64,000 bases of DNA from Protopterus annectens (taxonomy: Eukaryota; Chordata; Ceratodontiformes; Protopteridae): assembly GCF_019279795.1 (NCBI RefSeq), contig NC_056744.1, positions 907,811,571-907,875,570 of the forward strand, in the 5' to 3' direction. The translations under genes and the position numbers were made by a program. Under the pieces are notes generated by a model, which made no database searches, had not been told where the DNA came from, and saw nothing but the letters and a program-made list of their open reading frames with translations. Positions 10,891 through 23,284 of the stretch are shown one piece after another (within the stretch, counting starts at the first letter, position 1; the number at the start of each line of letters is the position of its first letter).

Positions 10891-12100
10891 AGTCTGTAGT
10901 GTATACAGATGTAGCAGAGCAGCAGCAGCCCCTATCATTTTGTCTGTTAAAATTCCCAAGTGTGTACTCCAATAGTGCAGAGTATGTGGGAAAAATCAGA
11001 TTGAAGGTTGTATGCATACTTCATACTAGTGTGGTGCAGATGCAGCCTGTGTGATTTGCTGACTATGATACTTTCCACCTGCCAGGTATATTGTTGAGGG
11101 GATTGAATGGGCCACTATCAGTGGAACACGGCTTAGTCATTTATGCTTGATTGGCTTTCCCGGGCTATATCCCCCCTTTTTGTTTTTCCATTTCTTTCAC
11201 TGCTAAGCCCGCAGTGCTCAGCACAAACCTGCATAGCTAGTGTAAACACTGCTATGCAGAAACAGCCCTCCCCTGTACATGGTCACGCTTAGTTTTTCTT
11301 TAACCAGCTAAGCAAAGCGCAGTAGCCTCAGAAACACACCCCTGTTTAGCTGTGCTTAGCTGAGCGCAAACAGGTGCCGCTAAGCTCCAATCTGCTTACA
11401 CATACCATGACACACACCCTTTTCATGTCAGCTGTCTCTTCTGCCTACACTACTGTGGTTCTAGCCCTTACACGGTTAGTACCTGTGGACACGGTGGCCC
11501 ATTTTGCCATTTAATAAACCTGCCTCATTTAATTGCGTAGACCCTGAATACTGCACTACACCAGAGCCTATGTCCTTAGCAACCACTATAACCTGCCATT
11601 CTAAGACTCTTCATGCTGGCCATTATAATGCAATAAGTTTGCACAGCTGTAAATGTCATTTTCCACGTTTTATTTATTTTTTGCAAAATAGCATGTTTGC
11701 ACATCACTGCATACTGCTTAAATGTGGCATATGTATTAAAAAAGTTTCATTTTTAATATATTGCATTACTTTTTTAATTCATTGGCCAAAGATTTGGCCA
11801 TTTCCATGCCTACTGGACATTACACCACTTTTTGTTTGGGCTGTTACAGCCCCTGTTTAATTTTTATCCTTCGGTACATGGTATGGAACCACATACATTT
11901 TGGAGGCTTACACAGCACCTACACGGGTGCTTTTATGCTTCCAGAATCGCAAAAATCACCTCATTTGCATGGTTTTTACCAGCAGATGAGGTGATTTGCA
12001 TTCCGCAGACACCTTCTGTGTCTGCATGCTGTAGGAAAGCTCATGCACCCCCCCTCCCCGAGCCTTGTTTCCTGGATCACTCAGCAGTCATGCTCCGTGT
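10891..12100. other. right subterminal part of the Harbinger element
   Basis: It holds the 5' flank of the transposase gene and no other coding sequence. A TCATCATCATCATCACC run lies near 10,863-10,880 at the gene start. The AT-rich end contains frames of up to 118 codons (11,504-12,155) with no family resemblance. Confidence 0.4.
11205..11395. promoter_or_regulatory. cluster of GCTAAGC / GCTTAGC words
   Basis: GCTAAGC, GCTTAGC and GCTCAGC variants occur about eight times within 190 bp (for example 11,204, 11,217, 11,287, 11,309, 11,353, 11,390), in both orientations. The motif matches the cluster before the Myb-like exon. In Harbinger elements subterminal motifs bind the Myb-like protein or transposase; applying that here is inference. 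Confidence 0.45.
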
Positions 12101-12171
12101 TCGCACCTTGCCACTATTCCTACACAGAGAATCGCTCCATGTAGGGTTTTATTGAATTACCCCCAGGGAGT

Positions 12172-13110
12172 ATATATTTTACGATGCATGAAATTTCTGT
12201 GTTAGTATAAAATTTGGGAATAAAGATGCAAGTAGAATTCAATGGGATACAACAATAGTAGAAATAAAACAAACCTGTCTTTTCTGGAGAACATATAAAT
12301 TATGATTCAGAAAAAAAAGTAACTGATGGGAAAATAACATACTTAGCAAATGTATGTATGCTGCCAACAGTATTTGAAAAGGAATTATCACAGACAATTT
12401 GTTCATTCATATGGGGATGCAGATTAAACGCAGCAAAAAGAAGAGTTTTGTATGTAAATAAAGAAGGAGGTTTAGTGTTAATTAATCCAGTGGTACATGC
12501 TGCTTCATTAAATTTGTACAAAGTGTTAAAGTGGGCAAACGAAAAAGATGAGAGATTACTAGTAAAATATAAGTAAGATACATTTTGCAACATGGTAAAA
12601 AGACTAAAAGAAAGAGTGTATAAATGAAGAAATAAAATGTTACCAAGAAATTTTTTTGTAGAGACTGGCAATAGATAAAATGCTAGTAAAAAGGAAATGT
12701 GACATATAAAAAGAAAAGTTATAGAATGTGTTTACATTATCAAGAAGCAGAAACTTTGAAATGGGTTTGAAATGTAAAGTAAAAAAGTTAAGGAGAAAAC
12801 TATGTAAGGAAGATTTTTTTGAAGATATAAAAGTGGTTAAACACGTTTAAATATAGATATTATAAGAACAGAAGTAAAGAATATTTTAAAAGAACAGATA
12901 AAAAGTAGTTTGAGTTATACGGAATGAAAGAATAAATGAAATTACTTTTAATGGTAATTGGATTTTAACAACAATTAAGTAAAATCAGAAGATGGTAATG
13001 GAAAAAGGAGTGAGGGATCTAATAGGGATGAAAATTTAGTATGACTATAAAGGAAATTATGAATATGTATAAACAAATTTGTACATCTATAATATACAAA
13101 GAATCTAGAC
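12172..13110 (+). mobile_element. L1/Tx1-like LINE, C-terminal part
   Basis: This continues the LINE cut by the Harbinger element. The frame at 12,358-12,576 encodes SQTICSFIWGCRLNAAKRR and then VNKEGGLVLINPVVHAASLN, the FIW...KR...EGGL.L.(D/N)P motif found after the thumb in L1/Tx1-type ORF2 proteins. Stops and frame changes are frequent before and after it. The remainder is A-rich and ends near 13,110 without a clear tail. Confidence 0.65.
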
Positions 13111-13267
13111 TCTGACTCTATAAATGTTTATTACCTGTGTCTCTCTTAATTTAACATTTTCTGATGAAGTTCTATTAAATAAAGAATGAAAGAGCTTAAA
13201 TATCGCAGGTCCAGTGTCCTTTCTCAAAGGGTCTTAGAAGTTTTCTTAGTTTATTTAGTCTTAATTC

Positions 13268-13270
<3 letters not shown>

Positions 13271-13318
<48 letters not shown>

Positions 13319-13319
13319 T
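13271..13319. repeat. (TA)n(CA)n microsatellite
   Basis: About 30 bp of TA followed by 15 bp of AC. It separates the LINE tail from the following SINE. Confidence 0.9.
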
Positions 13320-13369
13320 ATGCAGATATTTTGTAAATAACAGATATTTCTGTATATAAATAAAGGATC

Positions 13370-13625
13370 CCTATTCTTCTTGATAGGTGCCATGGGATCT
13401 TTTGCATACATCTGAGCTACCACCAACTCAAGCAGATGGGACCTTGGTTTAACATCTGATCTGAAGGATGGCACACTCGGGAGTGCAGCAACCCCCTTAT
13501 GCTACACTAAAGTATCAGCAACAGATATACCTGGTATGTGAAGAGAACCCACAGCTTTCTGCACCAATTGTGAATGTGCTACCTGTTATGCCACTGACAC
13601 TGCTAACAACTGCATAATTCCTCCT
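13370..13625 (-). mobile_element. tRNA-derived SINE
   Basis: Read on the minus strand, the head contains GGTAGCACATTCACAATTGG (A-box side) and GCAGAAAGCTGTGGGTTC (B-box side), the spacing expected of a tRNA-derived Pol III promoter. The body, on the plus strand, has CTCAAGCAGATGGGACC, TTGGTTTAACATCTGATCTG and AAGGATGGCAC. From memory this body is a widely distributed vertebrate repeat known from fish and other lower vertebrates; I cannot name the family with certainty. It is diverged and has no obvious tail. Confidence 0.6.
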
Positions 13626-14489
13626 AATGCATAGCTATCCAATTAGCAGGCAAATAATTTGTCCAGTCTTGTGGCTCTACAGGTTCATGCCAATACAATA
13701 CCTTCAAAAAGGGTATCTTGCTGAGATTTACTTTTTGAAAAAGCCAGGATTTAGAAAAGTTCTTTTATTCTATCATGGGCCAGGGAGGATGACAACCCGA
13801 AGTGACCAGCTGGACTTTAGGACTGTCGATGTGCTTGCATCCAGGATACTACCACCATTAGACTTGAAAACAAAAGAGCTGTAGTTTAGTCCCATATTTC
13901 TAAACTCTGGGATTTCATTTATACACAGCACACAGTCGGGATGATTGTGGAGGTAATGCTGCTGGGATATGGAGCTACCCTTCGTTGAATTATCATGGTT
14001 GTGGTGGCGTGCTTGGTGCGACTTAGATCTTTCATTTACTCACCATCAGGCATTGTTTCTCATCGCGATGACAGTTCAGCTTGTGAATTCTTTTCCTTAC
14101 AGATGATATTTACAAAACAAAGTAAGATCTTCTATTAAAAAAAATATATTTTACTACTGTAGTCCTAGTCATTTTAACACATGAATTTCTCAGACAGTGT
14201 TAAATTTTTTTAATATGCTGGCTTTGGGTATCTGCTACTCCTTGGTTATGTTCCAGACAATGTGAAATCTGTAGACTTTAAAATGTAGTGTATTGCACAG
14301 TTCTACCATACAAGGTCATTTTGTGTAAGAAAAAGGGAAATATATGATGTGTCCTCTTTCTTTATTGTTACAACTAATATGTTTATCATGAAATGTGGTT
14401 TTCTGTACTACACATTTTGAAAAATCACAGGTAGTGAATGGGATTCACAGAATTGTAAGATGGGGGTAAATTTTATAACCCAGACAATC
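13626..14489. other. unassigned
   Basis: An 85-codon frame at 13,627-13,884 has no recognisable domain. The rest is AT-rich and non-coding. Confidence 0.4.
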
Positions 14490-15139
14490 AAAAAAATGCA
14501 AAAATAATGGAGAAGATTATTTTGGATAAATTATTGCCAGAATTTGAAAGGTTTGTACTTGAAGACATTTATCAGCATGCACACATTGAAAATAGATGTA
14601 CATCCACCTGTAACATGATGTTCTATATCAATATAACAGCTATAAATGAAAACCTGTGCTGTAATTTATACAGACAACTTCAGCTGTTGATAGGGTCGTA
14701 CACAAAACACTAATCAATAAATTAGAACTAGGTATCGATGTAATCTTGGTAAAATGGAGTGCTGCATGGCTTACAAAGAGGACATGGCATGCATCATACA
14801 GTTGAAATTCTAGGTTATAGAGAGTGTCCCACAGGGCTCTGTCCTAGGACCATACTTGTTTAGCTTGTACCTTTCAGATCTATCTTTTTTATCTAAAATG
14901 TTCTACAACCACACTCATTTGGTATGACAGCTACTAGTCATGCAGACAACAGGCTGTTAAATGGAAAATAACATCTCCTCTTTCTTCCCCCAATAGCTGG
15001 TGTCCCCCGGGGCTCTATATTAAGCAATTTCTTATTCAATATATTTGTGAATGACAGGTGAAACTTACTTGTAGATACCCCCTGTTGTGCAATAGCAAAC
15101 ACTCCTCAAATCCCCTCCCATCATGGTCGTGGCTGGAAT

Positions 15140-15360
15140 AAACAGGTTTAGTACAGGAAATCTGAAATAGGGGAAGATTTTTTAACTATTGCGGTTATAA
15201 ATTCAAAAAGCTGCTGGAACAACAGTTTTTGTGTCAGCGTGCATTTTCTTAAGGTTAGGAAGTCTGAAGTAGGGATGTATTTGAAATATGCAAACTCAAG
15301 AAAGTTGCTGGAATAAAAGGTGTCAGTAAATTGGCTCTAGTGAAAGTTTTAATGCAGTTT
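15140..15360 (-). mobile_element. MITE fragments in opposite orientation
   Basis: The reverse complement carries the landmarks of the 0.3-kb MITE family (a GTGCATTTTCTTAAGG-type word on the plus strand next to a GAAGTAGGGA word, and GCTGCTGGAACAACAG). Two partial copies seem to follow each other. The boundaries are approximate. Confidence 0.45.
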
Positions 15361-15379
15361 TACAGTGAGATGTGCCCAT

Positions 15380-15660
15380 ATATACAAAAGCCCCACTGGG
15401 GTGGGGTGCATTATACTCTATGATGGGTTTCATGACGGCAGAGTACAGTTATACAATGACATCTTTGGATCTAGATGCCATGCACTTATAAGTTGAGTAA
15501 CATAGAAGGATTTTCTTGTTACCTTGCACATATGTTGGTTGAAGGCTTTGTTACTATGGTTGGGGTGAGACTGGGTTAAAGTTGAAAATGAATTTGTCCA
15601 CTAACATGTTTGTTATATTGCCAGGCTCTGAATGTGGCACCATTAACCACCAGTTCAGCA
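15380..15660 (-). mobile_element. CR1-like LINE fragment
   Basis: On the minus strand the translation includes a PIIEYNAPHP-like piece and an FVVQLIS-type piece. It is closely related to the fragment at 61.6-62.0 kb, which reads RPIIEYNAPLVRT. It is inserted within the plus-strand CR1 element. Confidence 0.5.
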
Positions 15661-16470
15661 CACTGCTGTGTGCTGTCCTTGAGGTTTCGGACACAGCCGA
15701 AGGCGGTCTTATGGTTATCTTTCACCTGAATTAAATATTCTACAGAATGTATTCAAATGACTTGAAAATGGGAAAACTGATTACGTGTTACAGAAAGGCC
15801 TATCTGCAAAAGAACATGACTAAACTGATAATCTGGGAACAGGAAAATAAATATGCTGATACATACATCAAAAACTAAGCATATTAGGTTTGGGAGACAG
15901 ACTGAAAGGTGAATATTTAATATACACAGTAATTGAAAGATCTGACTATATGGGTAAACTCAGCTTTGAGGGTTTTTTCTGACTATATGGGTAAACTCAG
16001 CTTTGAGGGTTTTTTTCTAATCAATCCAATTACAATTGATTAAGGATAACTACAGAACTATAAGCTGTATACAAATATTTATAATGTCTAGGAAACCAGA
16101 AATTATGAAATCATTGTTTGTTAATTACATCAGACCCAAACTTGAGTATAGAATAATATGGGAACATTATAAGAAAATAAATATGAGTAAACTGGAAAGA
16201 TTGCAGTGGAACTGTACCAAGGACACCCATGGGTGTGAAAATGTAAGTTATTAAAGACTACAATATCTGAACTTGTCCAATGTCACAAAAGAGGAGACCT
16301 TATTCAAGTATATAAGGCATTTAGAGACAACTACCTCTGGTAATATCTGGGGTCCTCAAAAAGTAGCAGAGAATCATCAGATAACCTATATAGGTTGGAG
16401 GGATCAGCAAGCAAAGGAAAGTAGTATTGCTGGAATTGAATTCATTCTCAAGTCTTAGTGAGTACCTTCA

Positions 16471-17399
16471 CAAGGTGGACCATGTTTTTTTTTCACAAAA
16501 TCTCACCAACACAACATTGATATATAGACTGTATTTCATATAGTACATATTATGGACAGAAGTAGGTTAAAAAAAAAAAAAACGCTTGGTGCACAAGACC
16601 CAGGATAAAAAGTGCCCAATCCTGGCAAGTACACTAATACCAGGACTGGAAAAAATGACAGTGTAGAAACCTCAAAACAAGGAAACATTCCTACAATGGG
16701 GATGGGCCAAGCCCAGGGGGGAGATGCTCCCCTCCCCTGTTGTAGAAGGAAGTAGTAGTCCGCAAAAACTGATTGTCATCTTTATGGCTCTTTTTTTGGG
16801 CTGAGTGTACTATTGAGGAAAATAAAGAAATTATGCATTGTTACTACTATGCAAGAAGCTCAAAATTTCCAGACAGGAGATGTACAAAAAGATTAAAAGA
16901 GAAACTACAGGAAAGAAAAAATACTTGAAGAAAAATGGTCAGAAGCTTCAAATAAAAATGTGTGTTCATTAATAACAACATATTTATACAGCTCAAGAAA
17001 CATTGGATTGTCTAGAAAAAGAAATGACTGAGGAGGTGTGAAAATATAAAAAAAATTTAGAGATTTTTGACAGGTATAAAAAATATGGATAAGGGAAAGA
17101 GAGAGATCGATCTGATATGGTGCAACATTTATGCAAAGGAGAAAGCCAAACTAATCAATACAAAAAAGCAGCTCCAAAGATATTTGAAGAGAAATACAAG
17201 CAAAGGCATCCAGATATGGAAAAATTCACAATACAAAAAATAAGTTCACAAAGAGGGAATGTAGAACAGAAGATTAGTAAAGTAGAAATAAAAAAAAAAA
17301 AACATAAGTTGAAGTTATGGAATACCTGCAAAGTGAAGGATTTAATGTAGAAAGTCCAACACAGGTTACATCACAGCATGATGGAAAGTACAGTTGTAT
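16471..17399 (+). other. unassigned, with LINE-like lysine-rich segment
   Basis: The first half contains an A15 run and a GGGGGGAGATGCTCCCC palindrome near 16,718. At 16,860-17,340 frames are lysine-rich, with KAKLINTKKQLQRYLKR and NTSKGIQIWKNSQYKK, which resembles the basic linker before the RT of some endonuclease-type LINEs. It is heavily broken. A relation to the LINE end at 32.9-33.8 kb is possible but unproven. Confidence 0.3.
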
Positions 17400-20300
17400 A
17401 AAATCTTACCATAACAGTAGATATCCTTGGGAAGAGTGCCAAAGTTCAAGAAGAAACTTGGGAGGTGAAAGCTGTAGTAGAGCCATCCAAGAAGTTTTGA
17501 AGAATGGCATTAGCAAAAGCAGCTCTAGCTCTGGAGATATCATCCAACTTGTAGTGTTTGGTAAAAGTATGCACAGAAGTCCAGGTAGCTGCTTCAAGAA
17601 TAGAATTAGTGTACAAGTCCTTGAAAAAAGCACCAGAAGAAGCTACAGCTCTAGTAGCATGAGCCTTTACAGAAGAATAAAGGCTCTTGCCATGAAAACT
17701 CTAACAAAAAGAAACAGCCTTTGAAATCCAAGTAGAAATAGTTTGCTTGGAAACAGCTAATCCTAAAGACCTAGGATAGCTTTAGGTCTTATCCAAATAA
17801 AATCTGAGCTGTCTATGCATGCCCAAAGCACGCAGTACCCTCTGTCAGATTGCGGAGAGAGGAAAAAGTAGGCAAATTAATAGACTAATTAAGTGACAAC
17901 TCATTAACCACCTCCGGCATAAAAGAAGGATTAGTATGAAAGGACACCCTGTCCTCATGGAATATCAAAAAAAAAAGCAGACAGGCCATAAGGGCTTGCA
18001 ATTCAGACACCCATCTGGCAGAAGTAAGAGCCAACAAAAGAGCTGGCTTCCAGTAACAATGTTGCAAGGAAGCTGAAACAGCAGGCTCAAAAGGCGCAGG
18101 AGTCAATTTCTTCAGAAGAAAATGAAGATCCCAGGGAGGAGGAACAAGCTTCCTGGGAGGTATAACATTAAGTATGCCTTTAAAAAATTGCTTAGCCTCA
18201 AATGTAGAAGCTAAAGGAGGAGTTAAAGGCAGACAAGCAGAAACAGCTGATAAGTGGGCCTTACCAGAAGAATAGGCCAAACCAGCATTGATCAACTCAC
18301 ACAAATACAACAGAACCAGAGGAACATCCACAGTATGTGGGTCCAGGTTACAAGAGAGACACCAGACAGAAAACCTCTTCCATTTAGATAAGTAGGACTT
18401 CTCCTGCAGGACCTGTAGCATGCCCTCAGAAAAAAGGGTGTTTATGATAAATCAAAACCCTATCACCCACAGTGTCAGCTGAGGCATGGACAGGTGTGGA
18501 TGAAGGAGAGATCCCTTGTCTTGTGTGAGTAAATCCACCCTGTGAGGTAACTTGTGATGATTGCCCTTGGCTAGATGCAGAAGTAGAGGGAACCAGTGCT
18601 GTCATGGCCAAAAGGGAGCATCCTGTTGGATCTTGAACAGGACTTTCAGAATGACAGGAAGGGGAGGGAATGCATAAAGAAACATCTCCTTGAAACAAAA
18701 TTAGAAGGTGTCCACCCTCCACACTAGAGGACCTGGGACTCTGGCACAAAACAGAGAAAATTAATTGCTCAGAGGGAAGGCAAAGAGATCTACCTGAGGA
18801 GTACCCCACTGGTGAACAATGTCCAGAACTCATCCTTGTGAAGCATCCATTTGTGTGACTGAGTGAAGGACCTATCAGAGTGACTGACACAATGTTCTGA
18901 TCTGAAGGGATACAAACTGCCTGAAGAGTCACTTGACACTAGACAGCCAGACCCCATACCAGAAGTGTCAACCGGCAAAGAAGGTAAGATCTTCTTCCCT
19001 CCTTTTTGTTGATATACCACATAACTGTGGTATTGTCTGTGAACACCTTGATAGGCCCCAGGGAGAAAAGATGATGAAAGGCCTGAAAAGCCAGCATAAG
19101 AGCTTTCATCTCTTTGATGTTGATGTGCTCCTTCTGCTGACAAGGCGACCACACTCCCTGTACCTTCAGGGATCCAAAAGTTGCTCCCCATCCCACATCT
19201 GAAGTATCTGTGAACAGATGCTGAGAGGGAAGTGGGGAATGAAAAGTGCACTCTGGATTCAGAGACAACTGCTGAATCCACCAGAAAAGTTTCTTCTTGA
19301 GACAAGGAAGAAGAGGAACTGTAAAGTCTAGAGGATGCCCATGTTGAAGCTACACCGATTTCAGAAACCACTTGAACTTCATGTGGGGCTTGGCTAGAAG
19401 GAGAATCGGAATGGTGGAAGCCATGAAACCCAGAGCCCTCAGAAACTCCCTGGCTGTAATGAAGGCCAACAGAAGAAGAGTTTGAAAGTAAGAAATGAGA
19501 GTTAAGGCCTTTAGAGGAGGCAGGGATGTCAGCATTGGCACACTCTGAATCCTGCAACCCAGAAAGACATGATGATCCTGAGAAGGAGTCAGAGAAGACT
19601 TTTTGAAGTTCATCGTAAACCCCAGGCTCTGAAGAAGATAAATGGCAAAAATGAAGATTTTGCAAAAGGATCTCAGGAGAGGATGCCTGAATCAGCTGGT
19701 CATTCCAAGTAAGGAAATATATGGATGCCTTGAAGCCCTAAAAAAGAAATCACAGAAGCAAGGCATTTGGTGAATACACTTGGGCAGTACAAAGGCCAAA
19801 AGGCAAAGCATACAACTGAAAATGCCAGGAAGCAAAATAGACATGCAAAAACTTCCTGAACAGAGGATGGATCAGCATCCCCGAGATTCAGAGACACCAG
19901 AAAGGCCTGAGGGAGCAAAAGAGGAAACAAGAGTCTGAAGGGACAACATCCGAAAAGAAGGCACATTCAGAAAACTGTTTAGGTAAGAGGTCTAGAATCA
20001 ATCTCCAAGTGCCCTCTTTGCTGGACACTAGAAACATTCTTGAATAAAACCCCTCCCCCCTTTGGGACACAGGCACCTATTGAATAGTACACAGAGATAA
20101 GAGATCTTGAACGGAAAAAAGGAAGTTGTTCCCGAGGAGGCTTAGGAATGCCCATAAAATGAGGACAGGATATTCACACCATGAAGTACCCCTGACGAAT
20201 GACTGACAGAAACCAAGAAACCTGAGTGATTTGAAGTCAAACAGGAGGAGAAAGAGAAATGTGGCTGGGAAGAGGTGGATAGTCAGACAGCACCTAGTTA

Positions 20301-20544
20301 GTCAGGAAAGGAAGGCTTCTGAATCCCTGCAGTCTGAGTGGCCATAGCAGGAGGAGCCAGTTTACCACCCTTTTTACCTTTCATAGGACGGCAAGTTTGC
20401 CTACGAGCAAAGGCTGGCTTAAAATGTAGTTTTTTTATGCATAGGAGAAACAAACACATGTTTACGCTCCTGTAAGGCCTTCCCTTTGTCCTGAAGAGAC
20501 TTAAACCAGCAGCTGCTCCCCAAACAAAAAAGAAGTTATGTACT
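17400..20544 (-). mobile_element. DIRS-A, 3' part (RT, RNase H, tyrosine recombinase)
   Basis: This is a broken DIRS retrotransposon. On the minus strand, in order: an RT start with GFYSRMFLV and WRLILDLLPK near 20,060-19,970; RNase H near 19,270-18,960 with LFTDTSDVGWGATFG and INIKEMKALMLAF; then the tyrosine recombinase, with an N-terminal half at 18,420-17,885 (LSKWKRFSVWCL, LALTSARWVSELQAL) and the C-terminal catalytic half near 17,800-17,550 (VKAHATRAVASSGA, HTFTKHYKLD). The frame is broken roughly half a dozen times or more. The 5' part lies at 31,227-32,830, separated by a CR1 and DIRS-B. No terminal repeat was found at the left end. Confidence 0.85.
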
Positions 20545-23284
20545 CACCATCACTGGGCTACAACTCATAACACACATTTCATTTTGGCCACAGAACACAG
20601 ACCGAAACACAAAAGGAGGAGGTGTATCCATATTCATCAAGGATATAGTGGTGCGGCATGATACCTCTGAGATCATCCATGTACAACTAACATCGGGCAA
20701 ATCTGCAATGCAAATTGTGGCCTGCTACAGATCACCCTCCATGACCCAGGACCACCACTCCGCCTTTCTGGAGGCACTGGAAAACATGAAGGTCCTACCC
20801 AACACCCTGATACTGGGCGAATTCAATTACCCTACCATTAACTGGGAAAACTACTTGAGTACAAACTCCCAGGCTCAGCACTTCCTCGAATTTATCAACT
20901 CAAATGCCCTGGATCAGCTGGTAAATTCTCCTACCAGAGGCCACAACATATTGGACCTGGTCATCACCAACATGGGCGACAGGTGTTCTGTACCGGAGGT
21001 CAACCAGTCACTGGTTAGATCAGACCATAAACTAATCACCCTGGATGTCCACACCCCACCACCACCCCCAACCAAGGAAACCACAGTGAAAAAAACATTT
21101 CTAAAGCAAACGTCACCTTACTTAAGGCAGAAGTGGTAAGTTTCACAGCCCCCACGCTAAAGGATAACACTGCCCAAGATGCAGAATCCTTCACAATTGC
21201 ACTCTATGAGCACCTACAAGGATGCATGGATCATGCCATCCCTAGCAAGACCAAGACTCACTTCCCTAAGAGAAGGAAACCAGTCTGGTGGACCCCTGCC
21301 ATAAACAGGTTATACAACAGAAGGAGGAAACTAGTTCAGAAAAAAGCAAATCCCAAGAAGGAAAGACATCCCTGATCAGTATCAGTAAGAAACTAAGGTC
21401 CCTCATAAAATCATCCAAGGCTAACTTCGAAAGAAAAATAGCCAAGGATTTGAAAGATAAACACAAAGCCTTCTTTAGCTATGTCAAGAATCTAAGTGGC
21501 AACTCACAGATGTGCTCTGAGCTAGTGCAAAATAGCATAAAATATACTGAACCTACTGATATTGCCAACATCCTGGCAGATAGCAAACTTCTCTCACCTT
21601 CAAAAGGGCCGACAACAATACCGGAAAAGTGTAGTGTCCCGGAAATCACAGAAGCACACGTGAAAACAGCCCTTTCAAAGGCCAAAAACACAGCATCAAT
21701 GGGGCCAGATGGTGTCTAGGCTGCGTCTTGCACGAACTACAGAATGAACTAACACCCCACCTAAACACGCTGTTCAACCTCAGTCTCTCCACAGGCTACG
21801 TGCCCATAGAATGGCGCACAACAATGGTTATTCCGCTCCACAAAGGAGGGGCCACAACTGACCCTGGTAACTATCGCCCCATAAGCCTGACTAGCCTGGT
21901 CTGCAAGGCTATGGAGCGCATCATCATGGAACTCATTAATAAAGACATTGGGAACCTCCAAAACACTTCACCCGACCCAGTTCGACTTTGTTAAGTGCAG
22001 ATTATGCCTACTAAACCTGGTTGACTTCTTCGAGACAGTCACCAAGGCCATAGACAAGGTAAAGGTGGTTCACACAGCCTACCTTGATCTCGCCAAGGCG
22101 TTCGACACCATTACTCACTCGGGTATTATAGAAAAACTCACCAGCCTGAACATAAACCTCTATGTCACAAGATGGGTTGCCAACTGGCTTACGAACTCAC
22201 ACGGTAAATATAGCGGGCTCCAGATCCGACTCTAAACCAGTCACAAGTGGTGTCCCGCAAGGCTCGGTTCTGGGACCCCTACTGTTCGGCATATATTTCT
22301 CAGACGTACAGGCAAACACAGGAGGAGGACTATGGCTAACCAAGTTCGCCGAAGAATGCAAACTGGGAGCCATAACTGACTCTCCGGCTGACACGGCCAT
22401 CCTTCAAAAAGGCCTTACTGAGATAGACACCTGGTGTCAAAGTCATGGCCTCAAGCTAAATGCGAAAAAATGAATAGTCATCCCATTTGGGAAAAACAAA
22501 ACACCCACGAATTACCACATAGGCGGCAGCCCCCTTAATACAGAAGATGTAATAAGAGATCTGGGACCCAGGTAGATAGTAATCTCTCCTTTGACAATCA
22601 TACTGCCAAAGTAGTTAGGAAATCCTTCTATGTGGCCCATCTAATTACCAAGGGGTTCACATCTAGAAATAAAGAGGTTATAGTGCTCCTCTACTCGTCA
22701 TTCATCAGACCCATCATACAGTACAATGCCCCATTTGGGATGTACCTCACAAGACACTTCCAACAGCTGGAAAGACCACAAAAGCACCTTACCAAGAGGA
22801 TTACTGGCCTCAAACATATGTCCTATGCAGCCCGACTGAAAAAACTCCAGCTGTACTCAGTGGCATATCGTTTACTCAGAGGTGATTTCTGCCTGACTTA
22901 CAAAGCCATGTCCAACTCAGAATTAATGGACATGCTCCACCTAAAGAAATCCAAGTCACTGCGAGCCACGCGCTCTAGTGAGCTAAACCTCGCCACTACA
23001 ATAAATAGAACATGCTGGAGGGATAGATTCCTGTCACAAAGACTCCCCATGCTTTGGAACAAAATTCCTAACTACATTAGGCAAAGCCCCTCACTAACAC
23101 TCTTCAAGAGAAGCCTTGACGAGTGGATGGGTAACAGAAAATACACCCCTGGGATCACTTCATTGGCTCTGCTTGACAGAGGCTCAGTTAATTAATCAAT
23201 GGGGTGGCGAAAGCAGACACACTCTGGCTAGGCTTAAAAATGCCCTCAGGCAGATAACCTAGTGACCTATAACATTCCACGTTT
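20545..23284 (+). mobile_element. CR1-type LINE, 5'-truncated, EN to 3' end
   Basis: The element starts inside the endonuclease domain. Motifs in order: LILGEFNYPTINWENY near 20,810 (usual GDFN), RGHNILDLVITNMG near 20,940, VRSDHKLITL near 21,015, LSKAKNTASMGPDGV near 21,675, HTAYLDLAKAFDTI near 22,070, GVPQGSVLGPLLFGIYFSD near 22,245-22,300. The catalytic FADD box reads FAEE (22,345-22,356). The C-terminal region (22,632-23,195) has SSFIRPIIQYNAPFGM and is one long open frame. At least five frame changes or stops break the rest. It abuts DIRS-A on the left and the DIRS-B terminal repeat on the right. The fragments at 48.6-50.1 kb and 61.6-62.0 kb belong to the same family. Confidence 0.9.

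Larger units (their letters stand above)
3229..12165. mobile_element. PIF/Harbinger DNA transposon, decayed, with nested insertions
   Basis: The ends carry related inverted sequences. The left end (3,229-3,290) reads inward CCCCTCGTATTCAATAAA followed by CTGTGCAGGAATAGTGC and a block with CCTACATGG. The right end (12,100-12,165), read on the minus strand, starts GGGGGTAATTCAATAAA and contains the same two blocks in the opposite order. Inside are the two genes expected of the superfamily: a plus-strand Myb/SANT-like exon near 4.65-4.96 kb and a minus-strand HARBI1-type DDE transposase near 10.08-10.89 kb, in convergent orientation. At nearly 9 kb it is large for the family, which I explain by tandem arrays and MITEs inside. 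A three-base target duplication could not be resolved. The flanks are the two halves of one LINE, which supports the outer limits. Confidence 0.65.
14490..16470 (+). mobile_element. CR1-like LINE, decayed and interrupted
   Basis: Pieces of CR1-type reverse transcriptase occur in order: KIMEKIILDKLLPEFERF near 14,500-14,550, an LVKWSAAWLTKRTW-type segment near 14,750, and SVPQGSVLGPYLFSLYLSDL near 14,825-14,885. A second motif-B-like segment, GVPRGSILSNFLFNIFVND, lies at 14,998-15,055 and may be another LINE or a duplicate. The C-terminal thumb region follows at 15,770-16,460 (SLFVNYIRPKLEY, then KLERLQWNCTKDTHG). Between the two parts, 15.1-15.7 kb holds sequences of opposite orientation. A 38-bp direct duplication stands at about 15,940-16,018. 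It is dead. Confidence 0.7.
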
